Shown piece after piece: positions 1 to 13,412 of a stretch of 64,000 nucleotides of DNA (position 1 is its first letter; the number at the start of each line of letters is the position of its first letter). The translations under genes were made by a program, and so were the position numbers. The DNA comes from Icerya purchasi (taxonomy: Eukaryota; Arthropoda; Insecta; Hemiptera; Monophlebidae), in the NCBI GenBank assembly GCA_039619475.1, contig CM077116.1, positions 29,450,183 through 29,514,182 on the forward strand, written 5' to 3'. Below the pieces are notes generated by a model. It made no database searches. It saw nothing but the letters and a program-made list of their open reading frames with translations, and was not told where the DNA came from.

Positions 1-2600
1 TAATCTAGAGTAAAAGACGATATAGCTGAGGAAAAACAAAAACAATGACCGAATACTCTTGTCTGTTTCCAAAAAAAAAAACAAAAAAAAAACAAAAAAA
101 AAAAAGTCAAAATAACCTTCTAGTATTGTAAATTTTTCCTCTTTTTTGTTTTTGTTTATTTTTTAGTATCGGAAAGGGGGTGCGGCAAAATTTGAACATC
201 TATTATTCGATCATTTGAATTGCTTCCTGGTAAATTAAACACTAATTACTTGCCAATTTAAAGTTTTTACAAGTATTAGCGAAATTGGTCGCCAATTTGA
301 GTTTCTCAAATTTCTGCGAGTATCGTTAAGTTCATAATTGTTTCGTGACGAATTTGTCGAATTATCCTGTTTGGTTTTTCATTCTATTGCGTGTACCGTC
401 TTTAAAAGAAGCAAGTTGCACACGTTCGTCGCATATAAGTTCTTTATGTGAGTTCGCACACTGCTTTTGATCATTTAGACGCGGTCTTTAATAGTTCTTC
501 GTTCATTCGAAGGTGTTAGTGGTGACTCGATAATTGAGATATGAATGTTGCTTGAAAATAATCATACTACCATCCAAGTTATATAGTTCACCGCGAAAGA
601 TATCGCTTTCATCGAGGAAAATTACGTTTTGCTTTTTAGTGAATTTCTATCAAATCTTTTCGGTAGATCTTTAAGTGCCGGTGTTTTTTTTTCCCCCATT
701 TTAAAGTCTATTCTCTATTTCCTATTCGTAGCTGAGATAAGTTCATGTCGTATCAGTTACATGAACGTAAGTCATCTAAATAACTGTGATTTTGTTCGGC
801 TTAATAATTCGGGCTCTGTCCCTTCTCTGGTGTGGTTTTATTTTCAGTCCACGTCCTTACAGAGTGAGTTTTGTTTGATGGAGACATAACCACGTTGCAT
901 AGCCTTTTCACACGCGCCTTTTCTGTTGCTTCTTTTTGTCACTTCAGCCGTGTAAGACATTCTACGCGCACTCATTATACACATATTTATTAAATTCCAG
1001 CACGTTTGATGATCCAATTCTTGCCCCCCCCCCCCCCCCCCCCGGTAATCGTATGTATTATTAGTATCGTAAATAACGAAGATGTTTTCGATGTAAAAAT
1101 ATTCATCCCGTTATTTACTCGGTCGCGTTATCACCGTGCTTATTCCGGCCGTAGGCGTGACCAAAATAAAACTGTGACCGGAGCAACGTATTTAACATAT
1201 TAAGTGAGCTGACATTAAACTACACAGACAGTTTGCGAACGAGCCGGCATTTTTATCAGTAAGTAAGAAAAATAACAGTTTTATCGCGTATTCGAATAGG
1301 AAAAAAGAACTGAAACATAAAATCAGAGAGCTTCGTGGTTGATTATTTTCTTCGACTTGGTTTTAATCGAGTCATCGAAATAGTGCGTTACAAAAAATCG
1401 ACAATCGATAGGGGAAGAGGGAGCGTGCGTTACTTTTGCCAAGTAGGCCAACCACTTTTGGCAGTGCGGTTTTAAGTAGCTAGTTTGAATATTATATAAT
1501 CGATTCGGTGCTGCAACATTGTCGTAACAATGAGCAGGTAGCGTTGAAAAAAAAAAAATGCAGCGAGAAACCATCGAGCTATTCGATCAGCATCGTCTTG
1601 TATCGGGGGGATTGACGATTTCACGTACCGCACGGCAAAGCTCAGAGAGAAAAGAATTTAGGAAATCTCAGCTCGGTCGAATAGAAATCAAGGCAACAAT
1701 ACGGACGACGAACTAATTACTTCATCCGGCGAAAGAGAACGGCCGGAGAGTCGTTCATTTCTACGCGCGCAATTACAACGTTCGTAACACGTCGTAATTA
1801 AGTCGCTTTTGAGAACGTCAGCCGGTCGATTTTTAATCGTTCGCTGATCCCCCTTTCGTTGATTTCTCAACATCGGCGCTGGTTAATCGTGCGCAAACTA
1901 TTATATATATATGTATATATCTGGCGATATCCAACGTTCACGGATGCCCCCTTCAAAACTTTGTAGCGAAATCGATGATTCCGGAACGAGAAAAAATCGC
2001 TAGAAAATTCCTCGAGCAGGAATTTCACGCATCGCCGACAGTCGTAATTAATCGCGTCAATTTGAACAGAGGCGATTTGATTTGAAAACGAAACGTCGAT
2101 TTACTGACCATTAGGAAATTAATAATTTACCGGCTGAACTATCGACACGATGCCTGCTGACGAGGGAGAAAGCGAAAAGCAGAGAAAATAATTCAGATGG
2201 CCTGTGACTATCAGTCGGCTATGACGCATATTTTTACTTTGTTTTCAGCCGGCAGTGCCGTTCTTGTACCGGACCAAATTGATCGTGAAAAGTTCCTGTT
2301 GCTCGTGTTAAGCTTTATCGCGAGAGTAGTCACGCTTAAAATCAACCGACTAACAAGCCCTCTCGACATTGCACACCCCCTTTAAGCAGATATACATATA
2401 AGACCACTGCCAGTTTAGAGCATTTACTGAATCTGCCGTTTAAAGACTAGACACGCGAAGAGACAAACGAAGAAAACTAATATACCTTTTTTAATGCGAT
2501 AAAATACAATATTTGTTTGTTTCTTTTTAAAAACCTGACCTGGTTGTAAATACCATTTGGCCACTAACTATTCATTAAATTAAATCAGTCTATTTCTTTT
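1..2600. other. Non-coding stretch
   Basis: A-rich and T-rich low-complexity near 70-170, the poly-C run, and no frame with recognisable protein motifs. The short open frames start at non-ATG codons or are unremarkable. Confidence 0.6.
1022..1043. repeat. Poly-C run
   Basis: Run of about 20 C in A+T-rich DNA. Similar G or C runs occur at 15507-15523, 30107-30117 and 63197-63217; run lengths may be unreliable in assembly. Confidence 0.9.
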
Positions 2601-2601
2601 T

Positions 2602-2680
2602 GGCCGCCGCCGCTGGCAATCGAACTCTTGACCACTATCTCAACGATCAAGGGTTCACGCCACTAGGCTATCGCGACGGC
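2602..2680 (-). mobile_element. tRNA-like SINE head, family 2
   Basis: On the minus strand GCCGTCGCGATAGCCTAGTG includes an exact box A (TAGCCTAGTGG). AGAGTTCGATTGCC lies at the normal distance as box B with two mismatches. Ends GCCGTCGCG and CGGCGGCGGC do not form a clean acceptor stem. Similar heads occur on the minus strand at 12.4 kb and possibly 6.8 and 26.8 kb. Confidence 0.5.
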
Positions 2681-3422
2681 AATGCGATAAAATCTCTCGC
2701 GCGTCTCTTGGAAACGTCATCCTGAAACTACGGACGCAACAGTAGTACTCGTGGTCGCCTGTTGACAAAGTTGAGTATTGACGAATGACAGGGCGTAAAT
2801 AAGTATCGCTGCTTATAATAGGGAAGCCCCGGTAAAGGATTGAGCACGTGTAAAGCGGCAAATTCAGAATCCGTTGCTCCACTATTTGCAGTCAGCTTTT
2901 GCGATTCGCGAACATTTAATAAATTTCCCTTCATTCGTTATTATTTAATATTCTGTTTTTTTGAAACTAATACGTAGTATACTTTTTTTTTAAGATGCAC
3001 GCGTACAGACGTAATGAAAAATACTTTCGCTACGACAAAATAATCGCAAAACTATTTCGATCGTATTAGATCAAAATAATTATTAAGTTTGAACAATATA
3101 ATAATTTTACTAAAAATAAACCAAAAACGAAAACAACCAAAACATTAAACACGCTACGATCCTCTTCTAAATTATTTCGATTATATAACGCGTGTGATAT
3201 TCTCTAGCATACAAACATGAATATGCCTCATAGGTTTTGTCGACCCACCATATTATTCGCACAAAAACACACGCGTCTTTTTCTGCTATATTTGCAGATG
3301 TAAAATCACCGACATTTATATAATTTACACAAATAATTATGTAACACAGTATCGCTGCATATTGTTTTCTCACATGCCCGCTTTTAAACTTATTAAAAAA
3401 AATTTAAACCCCAAAAAATTAT

Positions 3423-3424
<2 letters not shown>

Positions 3425-3474
<50 letters not shown>
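3425..3474. repeat. (TA)n microsatellite
   Basis: About 24 TA units, preceded by A-rich sequence and followed by CTGTGATATCGG. Confidence 0.95.
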
Positions 3475-3475
<1 letters not shown>

Positions 3476-5127
3476 GTGATATCGGTCCCAAAAAGAACTT
3501 TGATGTTTGGTTTTCTTTTTTTTTTTCAATTATTATATAAGAATTTAGGTGTCATCGTAGCTAATTCAGCATATAAAAACCGGTGAAAGTTATACACGTC
3601 AGTAGGCTATTTAGTCCACTGTACGTTGAAAAATTAAAAACCATCCGCGGACAAAGTCTGGATAATTCGACAACTGCGTTGGTGCTGCAAAGCACGCGTT
3701 TTGTAGAGCAACACGCCGGTACCGCTTTAACAAATATTCCACAATTACCTACGTGCCCGGAAAATGAACAGGAGGATGGAGGAGGGCCATTGCTCCGAAA
3801 ACATGGCCGTAGGATAATACTGTGTGTCTCAATCGCAACTTCGATAGAATTGTGTAAGAATGGTGAACGGTGGCTATCTCGGGTGATGGATTTGAGCCGC
3901 GTTGTTTGGTTTGACCACGGTTTATTGTATTCTTCGAAAAAGCGGACTTTTGGAAAACTGTGGATGTCGATGCAAACTAGATAAGGTTTTGCTCTAGCAG
4001 CCTTGCTTGGCGGAATGGCCAGGAAATGCTACGGTAAATTGTACAGCAAGGGTTTTAAACCTTTTCGTTAGTTGAAATCTGTACAGCAAAAGTATTTCAT
4101 CCATGTACGCATGAGCGAACGTATTTCGTTTGTTCGGCTACTGACACAGAACCAACTATTTTTGCTAACAAAATTGATAAGGCAACATGGCGAAATATTG
4201 TATGTTTCAGAACCGGGTAAAAGAACACTTTCTACTCGGGAGGCAAATAAGTTCTTTTTGTTCCCTTACTTCAATTCATTTTGTTCTTCTTTCCATCTCC
4301 CATCACCTCAGAATCTAAATTTTTAACATATTACATTCAACTGATTGGGTCAAAGTCAAGAGCGAGCCCCCTCCCCCCAAACAAAAGAAAAACGAAAAAT
4401 GTTACCGATAAATGGTTTTTGCGCATCATCTTTAATTAAACCCGCGGCCAATTTTATTCTAATCTTAAACGAAAACCATTCCGGCACGAATATTTCTTCA
4501 TTAAACCAAATTGGCTGAACTTGATAAATTTAACTTTAACGAGGGATAAAAGAAAAAGGGGGGCGAGGGAAGTCGTTAATAATTATTCGGAAGAAGAAAT
4601 TAAGCTTACTTCGAACTTATTTCTTATCAGCATCATCAGCACTCCATCATCATCATTTTCATCAGCCGACAAATGAACAAGACAAAATCGATAATTACAT
4701 AAGTAGCCGCGTTCCGTTAATTTCCCTGAGAAACTGCGCTGCTACTGGAAAAACCTTGACAGTGAGTGCCTTTTACAACTTCCTGATTCGCCGAGAATAC
4801 GGTACAAGCACAGAACACTCTCGCTTCAAACCTTAATTATCCAGCCGCTTTAATGAGCATGTCCGTAGCCGAACAGACGTACAGACTATATCATCGCATT
4901 TATTTGCGGACCTGCACAGTGTGCCTCTGTTTCCTAAGCGAATATCTTAATCTGTTTCGAGACCGCCTGTTCCATATGATGATGATGGGTGAAAATCAAT
5001 ATTGCATTCTTGAGACGCCTAGGTGGAAAAATTATCCAGATACCGAATGACTTTCCAAGAAAAACAGCTATTTTTTGGTCGAAGCAAAATCGCAACGAAA
5101 ATTATAGAAATAATAACTGTCAGTCAG

Positions 5128-5241
5128 CTACCGTGGCGTGGTTGGTTAGGCAGTTCGGGTAGAATACCCCGCTATCACACATTGAAACTTGCAAAAATTT
5201 CACATGAGCTACTGGGTTAATATGCGCAGTTGAAAAAAAAA
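5128..5241 (+). mobile_element. tRNA-derived SINE-like copy, family 1
   Basis: The head reads TACCGTGGCGTGGTTGGTTA, with a box A-like TGGCGTGGTTGG and a degenerate box B region. The tail is TTGAAACTTGCAAAAATTTC...CTGGGTTAAT followed by an A run. Head and tail both match the minus-strand copy at 15.5 kb, and the tail partly matches the copy at 38.5 kb. Three dispersed copies with one layout support a SINE, not a tRNA gene. Confidence 0.5.
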
Positions 5242-5283
5242 TTTATCTAGCCAGAAGAAGAACCTAACATCCCCAACCTCCCT

Positions 5284-5718
5284 ATATATACATGTATAAA
5301 AATTACAACGTAATTTTTAGACTACCCCTCATTAGAAAAAATGCCCTAATTTTATTAAACGTTTGTTATATTTTAATTTTTACCGACTTTATATATATAT
5401 ATATATTAATTACAGCGTAATTCTTAGGCCACCCCCGATTAGAATATATATATATATATTAATTACAATGTAATTCTTAGGCCGGCTCCTATTAGATTTT
5501 GTAACGAAAAATGTCACAATTTTATGTAACGAAAAAATGTCCTAATGTTATAATTAAAGTTAAATGTTAGGATGGAATTTTTGTGATTATGTTATTATAT
5601 TAATATGGATCGATTTAGAATTACATTGTAAATTTCGATCATTTTATATAAAGTATAGCAGAAAAAGAGGCAGAAATGTAAGCAAGCAGCCTCTTGCGGG
5701 GCCAAAATGACCGAGTTA

Positions 5719-5755
<37 letters not shown>

Positions 5756-5756
5756 A
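5284..5756 (-). mobile_element. TA-embedded inverted-repeat element, nested copies (copy A)
   Basis: Begins and ends in TA runs. Three tandem versions of a left-end module (AATTACAACGTAATTTTTAG, TTAATTACAGCGTAATTCTT, TTAATTACAATGTAATTCTT) lie at about 5310, 5405 and 5459, each followed by an ATTAGA-type block. The right part, ATTGTAAATTTCGATCATTT...AAGTATAGCAGAAAAAGAGG...CCAAAATGACCGAGTTATG, runs into a TA tract at 5722-5750. The same right part is at 30.4 kb (opposite strand) and 47.05-47.16 kb. The triplicated left end suggests repeated partial insertions into TA repeats. Confidence 0.7.
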
Positions 5757-6649
5757 ATAATAAAATGCAGTATACAAATCTAGGATTCCCACTGTAATAA
5801 TAGGGGTTACGTGCGCGCTTATAGAAAAAAACTCTCTTTCCTAATATGTCCATCGATGCTTTATCGCGCTACAATTAACAATACGACGAAGAAGCAAAAA
5901 CAGATTTCTAACTACGTTAATTTTTATTTTTTAACTGAAAAAATTGATGTTTTTTCTTTTAATAAATTGTTTAAATTAAACACACGAAATACATGGATGG
6001 AAATTTTAGAAAAATTTTGAATCCTTATTTCTAACAACCAGTTAAAGTGGCAATATTAAAGTAAATAATTAGAGAAAAATAGTTCAGTTTAATAATGGAA
6101 GATGGTTATGTATGAATAAAAAAAAAAAAAAAAAAAAAATTAAATATTTAGTAATTCAATTTTTATTAATCGTTGGACCTTCTGAATACTGTCGGTCTAG
6201 ATTGAATATGATAATAAATTAAACTTAAGATCGTTCTGAACTCGACACAAACAATAATAAATCTGCACCAAATGGTACAATCTAACGTTCCGGTTTACCT
6301 TTACGAAAAAAATCTCTCGAACATGTATATTGCAAGTGACAAGGAACTATTCACCACCCTCCACAAACTTCATTTTATGTTGTTTTACTGCGAAAGCCTA
6401 ACATACTCTCATTCCTTCCTGATAATTTCTTATCAACACCGGTTTTTCCCTTTCTACGATTTCTTACCATCACGAATTCACGCAAATATCACCGTCTGGA
6501 AAATAATTAAATTTAAACAATCGGGAACACATTACTAAATTGGAATTTCGTAATAAAGTGTCGTACATTTAAAAATATTAACAACAATAGTGATTTAAGT
6601 ACAGGATAAAATTAGTAGTTCTACATCCTCGATAAGGTTTCATTGAGTC

Positions 6650-6835
6650 CGGAAGTTTATAATGCACCAGGGATCGAGGTGGATATTTCGCGTTAATTTC
6701 TTTCAATGAGATTCGTTACTCTCTCAGATGCAGATACTCAATTCGATTTCAGACAGAGTGGACCTCTGCGATGGAACAGAGAAATCTCCTCTTGAAATTC
6801 AGGTTAAAACTACTAGGCTATGGCACCACTAAGAA
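6650..6835 (-). mobile_element. Possible family 2 SINE relic
   Basis: Minus-strand GTGCCATAGCCTAGTAGTTT has a box A-like TAGCCTAGTAG at its start, with a body running to about 6650 but no box B I can defend. Offered only because the orientation and box A agree with the 2.6- and 12.4-kb copies. Confidence 0.25.
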
Positions 6836-7694
6836 GTACGAAAATTCCAAGCGGCTAAATTCGGAACCTCGTAAGATTGTATACTTAAGAGTCACTTCGT
6901 ACGCTGCCTTTTTTTTTTTTTTTAATTTTCCCAAACAATAATGTCTGAAAATTAAATCAAAAAAATACCTTTAATTTTCTCAAAATATTTACACATATGA
7001 GTATATAACACTTATATATATACGTTTCATTAATTTAATTACAGATATGAGCATTTATCAGTCCGAAATTAAAAATAACGAATGGTAATTAGTTTTCTGC
7101 AAAATTAATGAAATAACATGTCCACAGCGGATATTGTATTTACAAAAATTACAAAATGTCGACTAGTTTCGAATCTTAAAGTGTTTAGCAAAAATAAATC
7201 AAGAACAGCAGCCGCTGATAAAGCCGAAATAAGCTCGAGATAATAATCGGAATTACTGTGCCTGTCAACGAAATTATTTAAAACATTCTTCCAAACTACG
7301 TTAAAATCAAATATAAAGAATTTTTAAACTGTTAATTTCTTTTTTTTACTGCAATCATTCGAAATTTAGCGATAATATAAAAAAATGTTTAAATTAAAAA
7401 GTTTTGTTCTTGCTGAAACCTTTTGAAATTTTGCGAAAAACAAATAGGCATCCGAAAATGAAAAGAACTATTGCCGCACCGTATAGAGCCTAAAGTACAC
7501 TGCGGAAAGCCTTTAGGCTAAAATGTCGTTAAGTTCGCTTCACCGAAGCAAGATAATGAATTTTTCGGTTAGTAGTACAGGATTCCTCGATAGGTTCTTT
7601 AGGTTGTTTTTTACTCGAGAAAAATTGTCTCTTCTCGAACTCTAGAAATTAAACATGTGATCTTTATAGCGCGACTGTGACAGTAATTTCGTTA

Positions 7695-7727
<33 letters not shown>
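7695..7727. repeat. (ATT)n microsatellite
   Basis: About 11 ATT units immediately left of the inverted repeat, same motif and same strand as the giant array on the other side. Confidence 0.95.
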
Positions 7728-7940
7728 TTATTAAATATATACACAATAAAAACACCGGTATTACAGAAAATTATAGTTATAAAAATATAAAATATAGCCG
7801 ATATGTTTCGCAGTTACATACTGCATAATCATGCTCCATGAATGTATGTAACTCCCAAACATGTCGGCTATATTTTATATTTTTGTAACTATAATTTTCT
7901 GTAATACCGGTGTTTTTATTGTGTATATATTTAATAAAAC
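7726..7940. repeat. Long near-perfect inverted repeat, hammerhead-like core
   Basis: Two arms of about 95 bases (7726-7820 and about 7847-7940) are reverse complements with only a few mismatches. Shared blocks include ATATATACACAATAAAAACA and ACCGGTATTACAGAAAATTA. The short centre holds GTTACATACTGCATAATCAT. Read on the minus strand this centre gives CATGATTATGCAGT...ACTGCGAAACAT: a short stem flanked by TGATTA and CGAAAC. The left arm abuts an ATT microsatellite, and the right arm ends 40 bases before the giant TAT array. Related cores occur at 17.0, 37.1, 60.9 and 62.8 kb. Confidence 0.85.
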
Positions 7941-7978
7941 GACAAAACAGAAAATGGATACGAACAGTTATAATTCAA

Positions 7979-8499
<521 letters not shown>

Positions 8500-8519
8500 T
8501 GTGTACCGATAAAAAATTG

Positions 8520-11500
8520 GTCAGCGCGAAGGAAATGCAAAATCAACAAACACGCAGAGTTCGCCGAAAAATATGTTGATTATATTATTAATTTATTATA
8601 ATGGCTTTTGGTAAATAATAAGCCTTATTATTAGTGGACTGTCCAGTTTGCTTGAGAATAGTTGCTATTCACGAAGCATTCGGTATTCAAAACATTTATG
8701 TTGTTCACCTTCGGTTCTCGTTTAGATAATTCCGTTCGCTCTTATGATCATCCAATAAAAAGCTATAAAGAATTTAACGAAGATAGCGCGATGTATTAAA
8801 AAAAGGTATTTTTCGACTCAAACAGTGAAGCGGTCTTCATTTTCTTCGATAATCGCATATACAAGAATATGGCCAAGAAAGAAAGGGAAACTTCAACCTG
8901 TCAGGTGTTACGAAATCGCTGCTTCCATACTCGAAATTATTCTTATCGGTCGAATTTTATCTCGCATTCGCAACCGAATTATAATACAAGTAATTTAAAA
9001 TAAGAAAATTTAAAAAAGAACAGAACATTACCGCAATTTTGCCATCCAAATCATAATCTCCATCTCGTGATAGTACGATTCGCCTCGAATTTAATTTAAC
9101 GCGTCGTAATAATATTTAAATGAGAAAAATTTGAAAAAAAAAAAATAAATAAATAAGCTGTTCCCGCGGTAAAAAGCGAAGAAAATGAAAATCCTCCCCG
9201 ATGCTCAAACGACTGGTTTTTATTTCCTCCAAAGACCACCGACTTCTGAGGAAATTTCGAATGTTAGCCGAAATAAGTAACGTTGTCAGTTAATAATATG
9301 ATTAACTTCATCAAACCTCCAGTTCTTAACTTGAAGAGAGCCCCTCGCCACGGTTTGAAGAAGTAGTGGAAAAACATAAAAGTTTACAAGCTTACATAAT
9401 CACTGTTCAGTCAATTTGATACCTAGAAAAGTCTGATGTTGGGTTCTTGGCGTTTGATTCGCTCTCTATAACGAAACTTTCTTCAACAAAAAAAAAAAAA
9501 AAATAATAATAGAAACCGTTTAAAAAAATCGTAAAATGAGTGTCTGGGTAAGGGAACAGGGGCTGATTCCGACTAGAAATTTTAACGAAAATACATAAAG
9601 ATCCAACTATTACACAACGTACAGACTATTTACAAGATAATCTTTTAATTATTATACGTTCCGTCCCGACTGGAAGGCGACAGATTCATAAACACGATAC
9701 GTTGCAGATCATCCGAAATTGTAGAAGGGAAAAAATTTGGAACAAAAATCAGACGATTCAGCTCAAGCACGATTCCATAAGATATTAGACGATTTTTTTT
9801 TTTTTGATAAAAATTAATAAATTCTTTTTAAATGTGAAAATTTTTTTTGCGACTTTCAAGAATGTAACGACCATGGCATTAGTGATGAAAAAATAGTTAG
9901 CGATTTTAATTAAAAAATTATGCTATTTACCCCCTCCGTTTATTTTACCGCCGATTCGCAATATTTTTTTAAGTTGACGCCCGTGTTTAAAGTAAAAGCT
10001 TCAACTGTTAAACGAAATTCAGCCCGCTCATCGTTTCGTCATTATTATCAATACATAATCATTACTGGGATGATTGTAAATATTTAATATGTACAAAGTT
10101 ATTACAAAAGTGTATTTCCTTTTTTTTGTATTTTTTTGGGGGGGTGTCAACTATAGATATTAACCAGGCGGACGAGTGGAACTTTTGGAAATTTCTATGA
10201 ACAAACTTAACCAGACTTTATGTAAAGTAATGCTTGAAGCCCTCGCTGATGTTTGTACACATTCTGTTTTCTTTTTAATGAAATGAAAACAACGCGAATT
10301 ATTGGAATCGAATTTATGCCGATACTACCGTTGACTAACAAAACCATATGTTTATCTGCGGAATAATTAATTTTCATTGTAAGAATCGCATACAGACTGC
10401 ATACTTGCCTAGCGACTGTAACCGAGATAGTAGTGGCACACCTAGGCTAGTCTAGTTGTATACCGACATCGTATGAGTTTATAAAACAGAAATATCAAGA
10501 AAAAGATATGAAACATATACACGAGCGTCATAAATTAAGACAAAACCGGTTGACTGACGAAGGCAAATCAAAAAAAAAAAAAAATTTCTAATTGCTCAGA
10601 TGTAACGGGAAGAGGGTACTTTTTTCCCTTAATTTACGAGGAACAAATTAAGTAAAATTGAAAAAGGAGAAAGAGTACAGGTAAAAAATGAATAAAAGTA
10701 TAAACGAGCCGAAAATTCCAGATAAAATCGTCCTCAAAAGGAAAGTTTATGTAATAAGTAACAACCGCGATACACGTATGCACACGTATGCGTAACATTA
10801 CATCAGCCGGGGACAGTGGAACAGGCCGCTCTAAGTACCAGCCGGTTGTCTGGAATTGCAAACCCGTCCAGCAAGCGATACTCGCACCCAGCCAACTTAT
10901 TTTAGTCTAGTCCGGTCTTTCTAGAACAGCAGGAATAGAGTAGGGCAAAACTATAGTGACAAATCCATCAGATCGGATCGTACACAGATGCAGCAGACCG
11001 ATGACGGTCACCTAGATTTCGTGCCCGGAATGCAATGTGCCGCTTGCCCAAGAAGTTCACAGTTGGCTGCCACCCATCATCTTTTTACGTTATCTGTTCA
11101 CGAATCCGTCATAGTCATCCGCACATCGGCAATTCGCATCCATCTCCGCGCACCGGACGGACGGGACAAGCTGAATTCTGCTTCGTGCATGCACAGTACT
11201 TATTAGCCGCTCAAACTACACTCCTGTTCGTTCGGTTTTTACCTAGTCGGTAACCTTTACCATACATCGTCTCGATCGCCGTGCACAATCTTTCGTTAGT
11301 AGCGCTAGATCGTCGGCTAATTAGTATCGCTGTGATGGCGCTCGAATAATTTCCTTTTTCGATATAAACTCATGCGCAATTCTGAGCTCTAAGAGGTGAC
11401 ACGAAGAAATCCAGCCGATATTTATGGTTTTGCCGCACATGGAGATCTTATGTCAGGAAGAACACGGTTTTTTTCCGCTACAAATTACTGAGATCGAAAA

Positions 11501-12220
11501 AAAAAAAAAAAGGTGAAAAAGAGAAAAAAATTCAGCTGAAAGGCTAAAAGTTGGAAACAGAAAGGCTCATTTTTCGATATCCCGACTGAAATGTGTATCA
11601 TTCTTCCTAAAAAAAAAAGAAAAGAAATACCTCTTTCGTTACACATTCAATAAGTAGAACGTTAAAATCTGTGGACCCTTCGCTGGCGCCTTTGAAGATG
11701 ATAGTGAAAACTGTCCGCCGGTCCGCTACGGGCGACTATCATCTCATCCAAAACGCGACTTTCGCTCAAATGTGACATTAGCACCCCGATATCGGCAACA
11801 TTTTATTAACCTTCAACTGACGACGCTCCGCGAATCGAAAATTCGAATTCGCCGGTAAATCGATTGCAAGTCTTGAGCCATGCCGGAAGACACCTCGTGA
11901 AATTAACGGAATGACCTTCTCAGTCGGCTGTATTTATAACACATACGAAAAACATTTTGATTCTCCGGACCATCAAAAAGTATATCGATAGTCGTGGCAG
12001 CCGCCAGATACAGAACTTTACTCACCCGCTGTACTATATACTTGTTGACAATTGTGCAGTCTTCGGGAATTTTCATCATATCCCGAAAGAATCCTGAAAA
12101 CTGTAGGAAGTCTGCTACAGAAAGGCTTTACAAATCGAAAACTCGTTCTCGTCCTTATAAATGTAAGTAAAGTAGATTCGATACCCTTGATAAGGTATTA
12201 CAGATTGTGTAGTTAAGCTT
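8520..12220. other. Non-coding stretch
   Basis: No recognisable gene. The region 10.86-11.4 kb is somewhat richer in G+C and has two overlapping ~72-codon frames, without a motif I can name. Confidence 0.55.
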
Positions 12221-12224
12221 TCCG

Positions 12225-12447
12225 TAATGGTACTAAGCCTAATGGATCTGATGAGAATAGTGGGGTCGGTTCCTTTCTACTTGAGATCCGCCTTTACTTT
12301 CCCAGCTTTCTCTAGTACCCAATTATTTCAGGCTGGGTAAACTTGGGAGCGACTTGGAACCGGAACGGGACAAGTCTCCAATAACCTATGACACTTCTGA
12401 TTTGGTAGCCAGGCACCTTAACCACTAAGCTATCACGCTGCCTCCTA
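12225..12447 (-). mobile_element. tRNA-derived SINE-like copy, family 2
   Basis: The minus-strand head GGCAGCGTGATAGCTTAGTG carries an exact box A (TAGCTTAGTGG). The box B region is eroded (AGGTTATTGGAG). It is followed by a non-tRNA body (CCAGCCTGAAATAATTGGGT, then GGGAAAGTAAAGGCGGATCT) extending about 150 bases. Length and layout fit a SINE. Confidence 0.55.
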
Positions 12448-13249
12448 ATAAATATAAAAAATTTAAAGTTAAAATTATGACGGAAGAAAAAAAGTAATTT
12501 CTAAAATTCATCCCATGAGAGGTTAAACATTTTATCGGTAAATTTCATTTTAAATCTAAATCTTTCGACCATCGTCTTAGAGACACTCTCTCTGAACTCT
12601 TTAAGCACATACAGAGTCTTTTACAGAAACCGCAACTGAAAATTTAATACAAAATCACGATGAAAAAAAATAAGCGTCGAAATAAATGGAAAGTGACGTA
12701 CTGTCTATAGAATGCAAACTAAAAACCATAGATTACCTAAACGGATAATAATTAAAGCAGTTCGAAGAATTCCGCATCGGATGACAGAAAAGTGGATATT
12801 ACTGGTAAGGAGATAATAATCTGGAACAAGCAACAAAAGATATGTATGAAAATTTCTGTCCCCTATTATTACAAATAATTGTTTCCGGAAGCGAAACACA
12901 ACGAGCAAAAGAAATACTGAATATATCAATATACGCAACGACCAGCAACTTGAAGACCGGATGCTTTCTTTAGGCATCCCTTCTCAACTCGCAACGCTTA
13001 TTATCAGGCTTTTCCAAAAAACAGATCCGTTCATCTTTCCCCACGTCTTCCGATTTTGCCTCTAGACATGTTTTTCGTAGTCTCCCTCAAGGTTCTTAAA
13101 CTGCATTTTTTTGAAAATTTTATTTCATTTCATTTAATATAAAGATGGCTCGAGCGATATGTGAAATATTTCATAAAAGCGGTAGAATTATAAATGCAAT
13201 GCGTGAATAATTTTTCATAAAAATTAATTGGAAATTATATAATATTAAG

Positions 13250-13412
13250 AAGCCGCGTGGGCGTCCCCGGATGACATTAGTGGACACATTTTTAAAAGAA
13301 ACCAACTTACGGAACTACACGGAATTGAAGAGGACAGCAATGGACCATATCAAGTGGAGGCAAATAGTGCTGGGGCGAATCAGCCAGACGGCTGTCACAT
13401 GATGATGATGAT
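13250..13412 (+). mobile_element. LINE-type 3' end: 50-codon C-terminal tail plus (ATG)n tract
   Basis: A frame open from 13250 to a TGA at 13400 reads KPRGRPRMTLVDTFLKETNL then DHIKWRQIVLGRISQTAVT. The pattern 'GRP..TW.D....L......A.DR..WR.IV' is typical of the extreme C-terminus of RT proteins of RTE/CR1-like elements found in many invertebrates. The stop lies inside a short (ATG)n tract, consistent with the simple-repeat tails such elements carry. Only the last ~50 residues remain; everything upstream is A+T-rich non-coding sequence. Confidence 0.65.

Noticed and set aside
3583..3984. 133-codon plus-strand frame
   Set aside because: No recognisable protein motif, and it overlaps sequence that looks repeat-derived.
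4003..4065. tRNA-like stretch (TGGCGGAATGG ... GGGTTTTAAACC)
   Set aside because: Box A is one mismatch off and box B is poor; no second copy was found.
10988..11253. Cys-containing frame with CAACP, considered as a KDZ-type transposase fragment
   Set aside because: Block order and neighbouring residues do not fit that family, and nothing supports it nearby.
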